From an uncultured Muribaculaceae bacterium (GTDB taxonomy: Bacteria; Bacteroidota; Bacteroidia; Bacteroidales; Muribaculaceae): a DNA stretch of 64,000 nt. This document shows positions 52,004 to 60,557 of the stretch, one piece after another. Below the pieces are notes generated by a model, which worked only from the letters and a program-made list of their open reading frames with translations, was not told the origin of the DNA and ran no database searches. The stretch covers positions 62,001-126,000 of the forward strand of contig CALUIB010000005.1 in the NCBI GenBank assembly GCA_944320595.1, given 5' to 3'. Position 1 is the first letter of the stretch, and the number at the start of each line of letters is the position of its first letter. A program made the translations under genes and the position numbers.

Positions 52004-52170
52004 AACAACAATAGTTAAGTTGCCCAAATTTAGCATAACTTACCGACAACTGCAAATTGCCCTGCCGCACACATGGCCAGGAGAAACTATAATTCACATT
52101 CCATATTATCGTCATTTTCACATAAATGACTATTTTTGCAATAGGCTATAATCACATAACAACTAACGCA

Positions 52171-52446
52171 ATGATCAGACTGAATGTTTTTATCCAAGTG
52201 GGAGACGAGAACCGTGCGGCACTCATCGAGGCTGCAAAGAAACTTGTGGCGGCATCGCTGAACGATGAAGGCTGCATAGCCTACGACCTTTTCGCAAGTG
52301 CCACACGTGCCGACGTTTTCATGATTTGCGAGACATGGGCCACCCCCGAGGCACTGGCCAAGCACGAAAATTCGGCACACTTCACAACGCTTGTTCCCGA
52401 GATGGAACGCCTTGGCTCGCTGAAACTCGAAAAGTTCAATTTCTGA
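52171..52446 (+). CDS. Antibiotic biosynthesis monooxygenase (ABM) domain protein
   Basis: The start is the ATG at 52171 (MIRLNVFIQVGDENRAALIE), giving 91 residues, the usual size of single ABM domains. The ferredoxin-like fold is visible in LVAASLNDEGCIAYDLFASA, DVFMICETWATPEALAKHEN and SAHFTTLVPEM with the conserved His. Relatives include quinol monooxygenases such as YgiN and heme-degrading IsdG. The substrate here is unknown. A TATTTTTG box is upstream at 52131-52138. Confidence 0.85.
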   Translation: MIRLNVFIQVGDENRAALIEAAKKLVAASLNDEGCIAYDLFASATRADVFMICETWATPEALAKHENSAHFTTLVPEMERLGSLKLEKFNF

Positions 52447-52475
52447 CCCCGTTGTAGGCGAGACGGCGATAAAAA

Positions 52476-52514
52476 GGAGCGACGACCGAAGGATTTGCCT
52501 TTAGCCGTCGCTTT
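52476..52514. terminator. Shared terminator between the ABM gene and tRNA-Tyr
   Basis: AGCGACG (52478-52484) and CGTCGCT (52506-52512) pair around an inner AAGG/CCTT stem. On the minus strand the stem is followed by CCTTTTTATC and on the plus strand by TTCTCATT. It can serve both the plus-strand ABM gene and the minus-strand tRNA. Confidence 0.6.
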
Positions 52515-52523
52515 CTCATTATG

Positions 52524-52606
52524 TGGGTGGTGATGGATTCGAACCACCGAAGGTGAAAACCAGCAGATTTACAGTCTGCCCCATTTGGCCGCTCTGGAAA
52601 CCACCC
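52524..52606 (-). tRNA. tRNA-Tyr (anticodon GUA)
   Basis: An 83-base class II tRNA on the minus strand. The acceptor stem GGGTGGT pairs with ACCACCC. The anticodon stem GCAGA/TCTGC holds the loop CTGTAAA, giving anticodon GTA. A long variable arm (TGGTTTTCACCTTC) and the T-loop GGTTCGAATCC follow. No CCA is encoded. Confidence 0.96.
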
Positions 52607-52638
52607 GTGCCAAATTTGCGGTGCAAAGTTACTAAAAA

Positions 52639-53151
52639 TTATTGGAACCTGAAAGTATTTTCAAGTTTTTCATTGCTTTTTTTATTGAAGTCGCACATTT
52701 TTATTGCACACTCGGCTGCCTCGGCACCCTTGTTGCCAAGTTTGCCGCCAGCGCGGTCAAGTGCTTGCTGCTCGTTCTCGGTGGTAAGCACCCCGAATAT
52801 CACTGGAACCATCGCACGTGCGTTGAGCATGGTCACACCTTGGGTAACACTTTGGCACACATAGTCGTAATGCGACGTTTCGCCTCGTATCACGCACCCA
52901 AGCACGATTATCCCAGCATATCCGCGCACCCTCTCAATAAGATACGCGGCGGCGTAGGTCAATTCCACCGTCCCGGGAACACGGAACACATCGATTGCGT
53001 CTTCAGGCACTCCGGCCTGAGCAAAGCGTTTCAGTGCGCCATCGAGCAGCGCGTCGGTGATATTGCTGTTCCACTCGGCTGCCACCACGGCAAACCGCAA
53101 GCCGGCAAGGTCAATCTTCGGCAGAGGCGTAGTATCTTTTTTTGTTGACAT
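52639..53151 (-). CDS. ribH: 6,7-dimethyl-8-ribityllumazine synthase
   Basis: The 170-residue enzyme joins the pyrimidine intermediate with 3,4-dihydroxybutanone phosphate to make the riboflavin precursor, and forms a large shell. Motifs are VVAAEWNSNITDALLDGAL, FRVPGTVELTYAAAY and GCVIRGETSHYDYVCQSVTQ with the catalytic His. It is the last gene of the SIS/PfkB-like/TPR unit, 35 bases after the TPR gene. Confidence 0.95.
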   Translation of the reverse strand: MSTKKDTTPLPKIDLAGLRFAVVAAEWNSNITDALLDGALKRFAQAGVPEDAIDVFRVPGTVELTYAAAYLIERVRGYAGIIVLGCVIRGETSHYDYVCQSVTQGVTMLNARAMVPVIFGVLTTENEQQALDRAGGKLGNKGAEAAECAIKMCDFNKKSNEKLENTFRFQ

Positions 53152-53186
53152 ATATATTTTTTATGGTAATAATGTTTCGATTATTG

Positions 53187-54146
53187 TCACTTGAACAGTT
53201 TTTTCCAAAAAGCCGCAATGTCGAAAGTTCCGCCATCGCCATCGGCAAGCAGAGAATTTATCTCCTCGGCCTCGGCTGTGGCTCCCATCTTTTCGGCAAG
53301 CGGCAAGATGGAGCACAACAATTGCTCGCCGGCGGCACGGCGATTGGAAAGGTGCAGCAGGGCGCGGCCCAAATTGACCGATATGCGCAACTCCTTCTCC
53401 CCCATCGACGCGCTTATGCGTTTTTGGTACCGCAACGCCTTGGTATAAAACTTCACGGCATCGCGGTAGTTGCCCATTTTCAAGTGTATGTCGCCCTCGG
53501 CGGTGATGCTGTCCACAAGGCTGTTGATAGCATCAGTAATGCCTGCCGACACCTTTCCCTGATACAACTCGGTCGCCACCTGATAGTGGGCAAGCACGTT
53601 CATCTTCTTCAATTTCGACTTGAACACCTCGGTCGATGCCTCCACGGCTGCCATCAGTACCGGGGCAAAACGGTCGTTGTCTTTCTTGGCCAGACGTTCA
53701 TACAGCTTTTGCGCCTTGCCAAGCTCCTTTTCGGCCTTCTTGCTTTCCCCCTCGCTGTAATGCGCGAGTGCAAGCAAGTAGATGGCGGCGGCCACCAGCG
53801 ACAAGTATTCCACCCCCGAGCGGTCAAGGACAGCCACCAACGTGTGCAACACATCCACACCGCAAGTCACCACGGCCTTGTAATCACCGGCAGCGGCGAG
53901 CATCCACATCTGCATTACCTGCACCCATGCCAGCAGAAGGCCGCCGCGCATACGCAGCTCGTCGGCCATCTGGCCAAGCGTCGCGGCTGCGCCGTCATTG
54001 TCGCCAGTGCGCAGCGCATCCATCACCTGTGCCACACGAGCGTCGATAAGCAGCACATTCATCTCCACATATCCGGCAGCCCGTGCTGCGGAACCGCCAT
54101 ACACCTTAGGCTGCAAAGTATCGAGCGGCAAAAGTTTCATAATCAT
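53187..54146 (-). CDS. TPR-like helical repeat protein
   Basis: The 319-residue protein is almost all alpha-helix, with TPR-type units such as ALAHYSEGESKKAEKELGKA, GDIHLKMGNYRDAVKFYTKA and RAAGEQLLCSILPLAEKM. It has no signal peptide or membrane segment. It overlaps the PfkB-like gene by 4 bases and lies just before ribH. A TPR gene next to ribH is common in Bacteroidales, as I recall, but no functional link is known. It probably acts as a cytoplasmic scaffold. Confidence 0.75.
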   Translation of the reverse strand: MIMKLLPLDTLQPKVYGGSAARAAGYVEMNVLLIDARVAQVMDALRTGDNDGAAATLGQMADELRMRGGLLLAWVQVMQMWMLAAAGDYKAVVTCGVDVLHTLVAVLDRSGVEYLSLVAAAIYLLALAHYSEGESKKAEKELGKAQKLYERLAKKDNDRFAPVLMAAVEASTEVFKSKLKKMNVLAHYQVATELYQGKVSAGITDAINSLVDSITAEGDIHLKMGNYRDAVKFYTKALRYQKRISASMGEKELRISVNLGRALLHLSNRRAAGEQLLCSILPLAEKMGATAEAEEINSLLADGDGGTFDIAAFWKKLFK

Positions 54147-55120
54147 TCGCTTTTGTCATTTAAATTCATCAACGCCGACTGCAGTTCCGCAGCCCTTGCC
54201 TGGGCAAATTCCGAGTCGATGCAGTTGCTGCCACTGGCAGCCGCATTGGCGGCAAATTGCACAGCCGTGCCGATTATACGCTTCATGGCGGCGTCGTCCA
54301 CGTCGTCCATGCTGCCGTGCATTATCCCGCCTGCGAACAGTGCATACACCAAGCCGCTTACCAGCCCAGCCTGCCATCCGAGGGGGTTGGCCGAAATCAT
54401 GCCGCGGCTCATGTCGAAAAAGCTCTTCGCGCCATTGCGGCGGTAAACCGTTATGCACGAATCGCCATCAATATACAAGAAATTGGCGCAGTAAAACTCT
54501 ATGTGGTTTTTAAATGCCTCGTCGGCCGTCTCGCCAGGGAAAATGTCGGCGAGGTCGCCTTCGGTTGCCACCACTATGTCGGCAATCTCCAGGTTCTCAA
54601 GTATGCCCGGCATCACCTTTGTGATGCGGCAACTTATCCCGTGCTGGCAGCCGAGCAGGTATATGAGTATGGCCTTGCGTTCGCGAGCATACTTGACAAG
54701 TTCGTAGAAACGGTCGCGCATAACAGTGTCGATGGAATAGAACGACCCGAACAGCACCACGTCGTCCTCGTCGATGCGCGGCCAAACCACGTCGAAACGG
54801 TCTTCGGGGTAGTTGTAGAAGTTAATCATCTTCTTGCCGCCACCGTTCTCCTGATAAAAGACCATCGACACCGCCGTGCTGCCGTCGGTGAAACGGTCCA
54901 CCGAGCCGGTTCCCACGTGGTGGCTTTCCAAAAAACTGGTGATGATGTCGCCAATGTGGTCGTTGCAGCACTCGCTCACCATCTCCACCGGCACCCCGGC
55001 CGATGCCGCCGATGCCGCAGCATTTGCAATACGTCCGCCCACGAAACTATCCACCGGGCGGTCGTCGCGAAAAACGGTGTCGAGCACCGACTCGCCTATC
55101 GCTATGTTTTTCCTTGCCAT
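54143..55120 (-). CDS. PfkB-like sugar kinase homologue lacking the catalytic Asp motif
   Basis: The start is the ATG at 55120 (MARKNIAIGESVLDTVF); the longer frame overlaps the upstream gene. The 325-residue product has the ribokinase-type N-terminus (IGESVLDTVF, then GGRIANAAASAASAGVPVEM) and the ADIVVATEGDLADIF segment. The family active-site motif DTxGAGD(A/F) is replaced by ISANPLGWQAGLVSG, so the catalytic base Asp appears to be Gln. It may be a non-catalytic ligand-binding pseudokinase. It lies between a sugar-phosphate isomerase-type gene (4-base gap) and the TPR gene (4-base overlap). Confidence 0.72.
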   Translation of the reverse strand: MARKNIAIGESVLDTVFRDDRPVDSFVGGRIANAAASAASAGVPVEMVSECCNDHIGDIITSFLESHHVGTGSVDRFTDGSTAVSMVFYQENGGGKKMINFYNYPEDRFDVVWPRIDEDDVVLFGSFYSIDTVMRDRFYELVKYARERKAILIYLLGCQHGISCRITKVMPGILENLEIADIVVATEGDLADIFPGETADEAFKNHIEFYCANFLYIDGDSCITVYRRNGAKSFFDMSRGMISANPLGWQAGLVSGLVYALFAGGIMHGSMDDVDDAAMKRIIGTAVQFAANAAASGSNCIDSEFAQARAAELQSALMNLNDKSE

Positions 55121-55124
55121 TTTC

Positions 55125-55733
55125 TTAATCCTCCTCCTTCCGGCTCTTTTGCCCAAGGTAGCCGCCATGATGGCGCAGCGCATACTGCTCGCGCGTGAAC
55201 CCCGTGGCAAGCATGGTGTTCACCACAAGCACGTCGCCCATCACCGTCATCATGGTGGTGGAAGTGGTGGGTGTAAGCCCCAACGGGCACACCTCGGGTG
55301 CGCCGCCAGTGCACAGGCATATATCGGCCACCCGTGCCAAGGGGCTGTCTTCGTTACCCGTTATCACTATGAACTTCAATTGCGGATACAGATTGCGGGC
55401 AAGTGTCACCAAATCGACAATCTCCGACGTCTTGCCCGAATTCGAGAGCAGCAGCATCACGTCGTCGGGCTGCAATATGCCCAGGTCGCCGTGCTGCGCC
55501 TCGCTCGGGTGCAGGCACACCGCCGGTATGCCCGTCGAGCAGAACGTGGTGGCGATGTTCATGGCTATCTGCCCAGCCTTGCCCATGCCCGAAGTGACAA
55601 GTTTGCCCCCCTTCTCATGCACCTGTTTCACAATAAGGTTTACGGCTTCTTCATATTGGTCGGTTACAGGTATGTTAAGAATAGCTTTGCTTTCGGCTTC
55701 AAGTATCTGCCGCATAGAGTTCTTTATATCCAT
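55125..55733 (-). CDS. SIS-domain sugar-phosphate isomerase (KdsD-like)
   Basis: The start is the ATG at 55733 (MDIKNSMRQILEAES), giving 202 residues. The SIS fold shows GGKLVTSGMGKAGQIAMNIA, LHPSEAQHGDLG and LLLSNSGKTSEIVDLV, as in arabinose-5-phosphate isomerases (KdsD/KpsF/GutQ). The C-terminal CBS pair of KdsD is absent, so it is the short form. It may supply arabinose 5-phosphate for Kdo synthesis. It heads the operon; a TTTC-N20-TAACTTTG promoter is at 55760-55791. Confidence 0.85.
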   Translation of the reverse strand: MDIKNSMRQILEAESKAILNIPVTDQYEEAVNLIVKQVHEKGGKLVTSGMGKAGQIAMNIATTFCSTGIPAVCLHPSEAQHGDLGILQPDDVMLLLSNSGKTSEIVDLVTLARNLYPQLKFIVITGNEDSPLARVADICLCTGGAPEVCPLGLTPTTSTTMMTVMGDVLVVNTMLATGFTREQYALRHHGGYLGQKSRKEED

Positions 55734-55759
55734 CTTGGTGCAATTTAACATATATGCTG

Positions 55760-55791
55760 CAAAGTTATGCAATATGCACGAAAAATAGAAA
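55760..55791 (-). promoter_or_regulatory. Promoter of the SIS-ribH operon
   Basis: TTTC (55788-55791), 20 bases, TAACTTTG (55760-55767) on the minus strand. The leader is about 25 bases. It is divergent from the thioredoxin-lipoprotein promoter 45 bases away. Confidence 0.55.
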
Positions 55792-55833
55792 TTTTCGCCC
55801 GTGCCTGTTTCACGATTTTCTTGCCGCAGTTTT

Positions 55834-55865
55834 TTTGCTAATTTGGAGAATAACGCCTAATTTTG
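55834..55865 (+). promoter_or_regulatory. Promoter of the thioredoxin-fold lipoprotein gene
   Basis: TTTG (55834-55837), 20 bases, TAATTTTG (55858-55865): both boxes exact. The leader is about 35 bases. Confidence 0.75.
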
Positions 55866-55906
55866 AGCCGCACAAAAATCATTATGAATTACAAAATTAT
55901 CGTTTT

Positions 55907-56887
55907 ATGAAGAAATTACTGTTTTTCATGGCAGCTGTGGCTTTGCTCGCATCGTGCGGCGACAGCAACAAGTATTCGGTGACAATGACACTGCCAAGCA
56001 CCGACCTGGCTGGCAGCACCGCCTACCTTATCGACATTGACAGCGAAGACACCGTTGCCACAGCAACCGTGGCCGACTCGGTGGTGAAGTTCGAGGGCAC
56101 GACCGACAAGGCATTCCTGGCCGGCGTGAAAGTGGGCTTTGGCAGCGCAATGATAGTGGTCGAACCGGGCGAGATAAACGTCGATGCCACTGGCAAGGCC
56201 GCTGGTACCGAACTCAACAAGTCGCTTGAGGCATTGGTCGATTCGCTACAGTCAGCACAAAGTCAGGAAGACCTCGCCGCCATCCTGAAGTCGGCATACG
56301 AGACCAACAAGGATAACCCAATAGGCATTTTTGCCTTCCTCAACTATGTGCAAGTGGCCGAAATGGGCTTGGCCGACGTAGAGGCCGAACTGGCCGGTGC
56401 GCCAGTAATTGCCGCATCGAAACAAATGACCAAGATGCTTGAATCGCTGCGCAGCGTGGAAAATACCACCGAAGGGAAAATGTTCACCGACTTCACCGTG
56501 ACTGGCGACGACGGCAAGGAGCAACGCCTGTCGGACTATGTGGGCAAGGGTGACTACGTGCTTGCCGACTTCTGGGCAAGCTGGTGCGGACCGTGCCGCA
56601 TGGAACTCCCCAACATCAAGAAAATATATGACAAGTACAACGGTAAAGGCTTGACGGTAATAGGCATTGCCGTGTGGGACAAGCCTGAAGACACACGCAA
56701 GGCCATCGAGGAAGAGCAAATACCTTGGCCCCAAATACTGAATGCCGGACACGTACCCACCGACATCTATGGCATCCAAGGCATCCCGCACATCATTCTT
56801 TTCGGCCCCGACGGCACAATCATTGCCCGTAACCTGCGCGGCGACGACATGGCCGCAAAGGTGGACGAAGTGATGAAGAAGAAGTAA
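55907..56887 (+). CDS. Thioredoxin-fold lipoprotein (TlpA/ResA-like, with DUF4369-like N-terminus)
   Basis: The start is the ATG at 55907 (MKKLLFFMAAVALLASC), the only start that gives a lipobox (LLASC, Cys17) and that fits the promoter. The 326-residue protein has an N-terminal beta-rich domain of about 110 residues, then a helical linker and a thioredoxin domain with the active site FWASWCGPCRMELP. Other marks are IKKIYDKYNGKGLTVIGIAV and the cis-Pro segment IQGIPHIILFGPDG. It is a periplasmic thiol-disulfide oxidoreductase. The electron donor and targets are unknown. Confidence 0.9.
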   Translation: MKKLLFFMAAVALLASCGDSNKYSVTMTLPSTDLAGSTAYLIDIDSEDTVATATVADSVVKFEGTTDKAFLAGVKVGFGSAMIVVEPGEINVDATGKAAGTELNKSLEALVDSLQSAQSQEDLAAILKSAYETNKDNPIGIFAFLNYVQVAEMGLADVEAELAGAPVIAASKQMTKMLESLRSVENTTEGKMFTDFTVTGDDGKEQRLSDYVGKGDYVLADFWASWCGPCRMELPNIKKIYDKYNGKGLTVIGIAVWDKPEDTRKAIEEEQIPWPQILNAGHVPTDIYGIQGIPHIILFGPDGTIIARNLRGDDMAAKVDEVMKKK

Positions 56888-56937
56888 TCGGCCACAACAC
56901 ACACTATTGCCCTCTTAGCGACATGGAGAGGGCTAAC

Positions 56938-56980
56938 AACGGCTGCAAGAGGCACTATCACCCCGCCTCTTGCAGCCGTT
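56938..56980 (+). terminator. Hairpin after the thioredoxin-lipoprotein gene
   Basis: AACGGCTGCAAGAGG (56938-56952) and CCTCTTGCAGCCGTT (56966-56980) form a perfect 15-bp stem with a 13-base loop, 50 bases after the stop. The tail (CCCATTTCC) is not T-rich. A smaller GCCCTCT/AGAGGGC hairpin precedes it. Confidence 0.55.
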
Positions 56981-57021
56981 CCCATTTCCCGATAGCACCT
57001 CCATATACCCTCCCGCAGAGA

Positions 57022-58470
57022 ATGTATCAAAAATACAGACATGGGGCAGCAGAGCCGTATATACACGAAACCAACCTCGCCATATACGTAGATGACATCT
57101 TCGACATCACCTACGCTTTCACTGCCGAAGAGTTCCTCAACGGCGAAGTTAACCAAAGCCAGTATGTGGCCATCGACGAAAACGGTGTACTCTCGCTTAC
57201 CAACGCATACGGCTCGGTGGGCATGAAACCGCTTATCAAGGTTGACGCAAAATATGGCGAAACTGTGCTTGCCACTGCCTACCTAGTGATAGACGTGAAG
57301 GCACAAGACGACGTTGACGGCTTGACCGTAACTGCCGAAACGCTCAACTTCAACTACAGCAAGCTTACCGCCAAGGGAGAAGACAACACTGCAAAGGTAT
57401 TCGACTTCGCTACTGTAAAGGCTGAAGTTTACGACATACTTGACATTGCAGCAGCCGATTTCGGCGCATACTACAACACTACCCCGACCATCGAGGGCGC
57501 ATACGAAGGCGACCACTCTATCATGTCGGTAGGTGTGAATGTGGCAGCACTCCCGACTGCCGATGGCGAAGAGGGCTTCATCACATTCCGCATCAACAAC
57601 AAGGCTCTGACCCAGCTTGAAGAACCGGCCGAAGTGAAGGTTACTTACGCCGCTACCAACGCCAACTATCCCGACGTAACATTCGTGATACCTTATGTTG
57701 TTACCGACGATTGCGACCTTGCCAACACCATCCCGGCTTACAGCAACTGGGTTGAAAACGACGAATACCTCGTTATCGGACGTATGCACTCGGGCAACGA
57801 CTACGAGATGGCAGGCTTCCTCTTCAACGCCTACACTGGATTTGAAAACTGGCTCGAAAGCGCAACACAGATTGCCAACCACAAGCTCTCGTTCCGTTTC
57901 AAGGAAGGTGTTGACCACACCGGCATCAAGCTCGACGGCACTGAAATCCTTCAGCAGAAAGTAATGCTCGAAAAGCCTTGGGAGAAAGAGATGACTTGCA
58001 CCGTTGAACTCGTGGCTACGCTCGAAAACGGCGAAACCCACGCCGTGGATGAATTCAACGTGCGTTTCATCAACCCGTTCTCGATGGATACACCGACGCT
58101 TGAAATCACCGACAACGGTAGCGAAAAGGTAGGTGAAACAGGCAACGTCTTGTCGATGTTAGTCATCCGCTCAAGCTCTAACAACGATGTTATCTACAAC
58201 GGTGCAAATGCAGATGCAGCCGAAGGAGCTACCACCGATGCCGGCAAGAACGACTTCGGCCTCGAAGACAGCAACTTCAAGTTCACCTACTCGCTTGCAA
58301 GCGGTGAAACCAACAACTTCAGCGTAACGTCTGACGGCACAATCATATTCGATCCTAAGGGTTCGCCGGTTGTGAAAGACTGGAACGCCACAGTTGATGT
58401 TGAGGTTAGGATTTCCAACCTGGTAATCATGACCGGTACTGTGAACGTAGTGGTAAAGCCTGCTCAATGA
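57022..58470 (+). pseudogene. Beta-rich surface-type protein, apparently 5'-truncated
   Basis: The open frame runs to 58470 from at least 56923. Its first about 33 residues come from the terminator hairpin region, so the first sensible ATG is 57022 (482 residues). The product is rich in Thr, Asn, Asp and Ala with repeated beta-strand patterns (VTAETLNFNYSKLTAKGEDN, ITFRINNKALTQLEEPAEVK, PTLEITDNGSEKVGETGNVL). This is the composition of secreted Bacteroidales surface proteins. It has no signal peptide, no lipobox and no promoter of the local type. It looks like the C-terminal part of a larger surface protein left after rearrangement. It could instead be an expressed cytoplasmic protein, but that seems less likely. 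No family is recognised. Confidence 0.55.
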
Positions 58471-58562
58471 GCCATATTACCACGATAGGAGGATTTTGAC
58501 AACGACTATATAGGTACGGAAATGGAAAATATATAGTTTAATAGAAGTCCTTAATAATGACG

Positions 58563-58606
58563 CAGCGGGGAGAGCCTCACGGCCATCCCCGCTGTTTCTT
58601 TGTTTT
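58563..58606 (+). terminator. Terminator after the truncated surface-protein gene
   Basis: CAGCGGGGA (58563-58571) and TCCCCGCTG (58586-58594) form a 9-bp stem with a 14-base loop, then TTTCTTTGTTTT. The 290-base gap 58471-58760 holds only this and the purT terminator. Confidence 0.75.
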
Positions 58607-58681
58607 AGCGTATCGGTGCATGGCTTTATGAATGCCATCAGGCTTCCGAAATGCAAAATCACCCGTATGGGGTGGGCAAAA

Positions 58682-58733
58682 CAAATGGCAGGGAAAGGGA
58701 CGAATCAGCCACCTTTTTCCTGCCATTTGCTAT
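58682..58733 (-). terminator. Terminator of purT
   Basis: CAAATGGCAGG and CCTGCCATTTG form an 11-bp perfect outer stem, extended by an imperfect AAA/TTT part. On the minus strand it is followed by TTTTGCCC. It lies about 30 bases after the purT stop. Confidence 0.65.
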
Positions 58734-58760
58734 GATATTCCTATGTAACGACTTTTGCTA

Positions 58761-59954
58761 TTAGGAGCGAGGGAGAAGGGTCACTTTCAGTTTGCCATAT
58801 GCTCGCTCGGCCTTTGCACGGGCCTCCTCCACGGTGTCGGCTGTGGCCAGTATCACTGCCATGCGGCGATGCCCGCACACTTCGGGCTTGCCGAAGATGC
58901 GCATTTGTGTACCGGGTTCTTCAAGCACTCGTTCTATGCCCTCCATTTCAAAGCGATTGGTGTCGCCCTCCACCACCACTGCACGTGATGCCGACGGGCC
59001 ATAAAAACGTATTTCGGGCACAGGCAGGCCAAGCAAAGCTCGGGCATGGAGCGCAAACTCGCTAAGGTCTTGCGAAATCATTGTCACCATGCCGGTGTCG
59101 TGCGGGCGCGGCGACACTTCGCTGAATATCACGTCGTCGCCCTTGACAAACATTTCTACCCCGAATATGCCATAGCCGCCAAGTGCATCGGTCACGCGGC
59201 GGGCTATCTCCTGAGCCTGCTGCCGGGCGGTCTGGCTCATGGCTTGCGGCTGCCACGAATAGCGGTAGTCGCCATCCACTTGTATGTGGCCTATCGGCTC
59301 GCAGAATCGTGTGCCGCTGATGCTGCGCACGGTGAGCAAGGTAATTTCATAGTCGAAGTCGATAAAGCCCTCCACTATCACGCGGCCCGCGCCTGCACGT
59401 CCGCCCTCTTGTGCCACTTGCCAGGCATGGTCGATGTCGCCGACAGAACGCACCACGCTCTGCCCGTGACCCGACGAACTCATAATGGGCTTTACCACAC
59501 ACGGCACACCTATTGCGGCCACTGCGTCGCGAAACTCCTGCTCGGTGGAGGCGAAACGATAAGGCGACGTGGTGATGCCCAGCTCCTCGGCGGCAAGGCG
59601 GCGTATCCCCTCGCGGTTCATCGTCAGCCAGGCGGCACGTGCCGTCGGGGTGACGTGGTAGCCCTCTTTTTCAAGTTCCACGAGCGTGGGCGTGGCTATC
59701 GCCTCTATCTCGGGAATTATATGGTCGGGCTTTTCAAGCTCGATGATTTCGCGCAACTTGTCACCATCGAGCATATTCAGCACATAACTGCGGTGCGCCA
59801 CCTGCATGGCAGGTGCATCGGCATATTTGTCGCAAGCTATCACTTCCACGCCCATGCGCATAAGTTCGATAGCCACCTCCTTGCCAAGCTCGCCGCTGCC
59901 CAGCAGCAGGGCCTTGTGGGCTATCGGCGATAAAACAGTACCTATTCGTGTCAT
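58761..59954 (-). CDS. purT: Formate-dependent phosphoribosylglycinamide formyltransferase (GAR transformylase 2)
   Basis: The 397-residue ATP-grasp enzyme makes formyl-GAR from GAR, formate and ATP in purine synthesis. Family marks are [20 protein letters not shown] at the N-terminus, [13 protein letters not shown], the ATP loop [18 protein letters not shown], and [20 protein letters not shown] with the metal-binding Glu. The length is normal. A -7 box (TATATTTG, 59980-59987) lies upstream. It makes this purine step independent of folate. Confidence 0.96.
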   Translation of the reverse strand: MTRIGTVLSPIAHKALLLGSGELGKEVAIELMRMGVEVIACDKYADAPAMQVAHRSYVLNMLDGDKLREIIELEKPDHIIPEIEAIATPTLVELEKEGYHVTPTARAAWLTMNREGIRRLAAEELGITTSPYRFASTEQEFRDAVAAIGVPCVVKPIMSSSGHGQSVVRSVGDIDHAWQVAQEGGRAGAGRVIVEGFIDFDYEITLLTVRSISGTRFCEPIGHIQVDGDYRYSWQPQAMSQTARQQAQEIARRVTDALGGYGIFGVEMFVKGDDVIFSEVSPRPHDTGMVTMISQDLSEFALHARALLGLPVPEIRFYGPSASRAVVVEGDTNRFEMEGIERVLEEPGTQMRIFGKPEVCGHRRMAVILATADTVEEARAKAERAYGKLKVTLLPRS

Positions 59955-60002
59955 TGGGGAAAATTTTTTAGAGTGTGTGCAAATATATGAAAATAAAACG
60001 GA

Positions 60003-60482
60003 TTATGCCTGCTGCACGGCTGCAAGTTGCCGCAACATCTCGCCCGGTGTGAGTTTGGTGCGAGGGTGCGTCCATGCCGGGGCAAGCTCCTGCATGGGAA
60101 TGATGTAGAAGTCACGCTCGGCAAAATGCGGGTGCGGCACCTTGAGCGTGGGCGAATCGATGGTCATGCCGTCGATTGCCACGATGTCGATGTCAATTAC
60201 GCGGTCGCGGTAAGAGCCGTCGGCATTGCGGTGCGACGTGTCACTTATCGAGCGTTCAACCTGCTGCAAAGCGGCAAGCACGTCGAGCGGCTGGCGGTCG
60301 GACTGCAGCACTATCCCCTCGTTGACAAATGTGTTGGCCGAGCTGAACCCCCACGGCTCGCTTTCCACCGGGCGGCTGCACCGCACTGTGGTGCCGAATG
60401 TGCTGTTTATCATTCCCACGGCGCGTGAGATATTGCGCCGCCGGTCCCCTATGTTGGAACCTATGTTCAAATAATAATTCAT
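60003..60482 (-). CDS. folK: 2-amino-4-hydroxy-6-hydroxymethyldihydropteridine pyrophosphokinase
   Basis: The 159-residue enzyme transfers pyrophosphate from ATP to the pterin in folate synthesis. It has YYLNIGSNIGDRRRNISRAV, the signature DRVIDIDIVAIDG with the two metal-binding Asp, and PHPHFAERDFYIIPMQELAP. Usual size. It follows infB by 75 bases on the same strand; folB and folP are not in the window. Confidence 0.95.
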   Translation of the reverse strand: MNYYLNIGSNIGDRRRNISRAVGMINSTFGTTVRCSRPVESEPWGFSSANTFVNEGIVLQSDRQPLDVLAALQQVERSISDTSHRNADGSYRDRVIDIDIVAIDGMTIDSPTLKVPHPHFAERDFYIIPMQELAPAWTHPRTKLTPGEMLRQLAAVQQA

Positions 60483-60557
60483 CTTCTGTATAAAAAACGG
60501 AGGGCGGTGCGTCCTTTTTGAGTAGCACCGCCGCTGCCATTTTACGTTGGTAATGGG

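Noticed and set aside
52131..52138. TATTTTTG as a full promoter of the ABM gene
   Set aside because: The -7 box is exact but no TTTG-like box lies 19-21 bases upstream, so I mention it with the gene only and do not list it as a promoter.
56923..57021. The first 33 codons of the frame that ends at 58470 as true protein sequence
   Set aside because: They are read from the 15-bp terminator hairpin of the upstream gene and contain no signal peptide or other protein feature.
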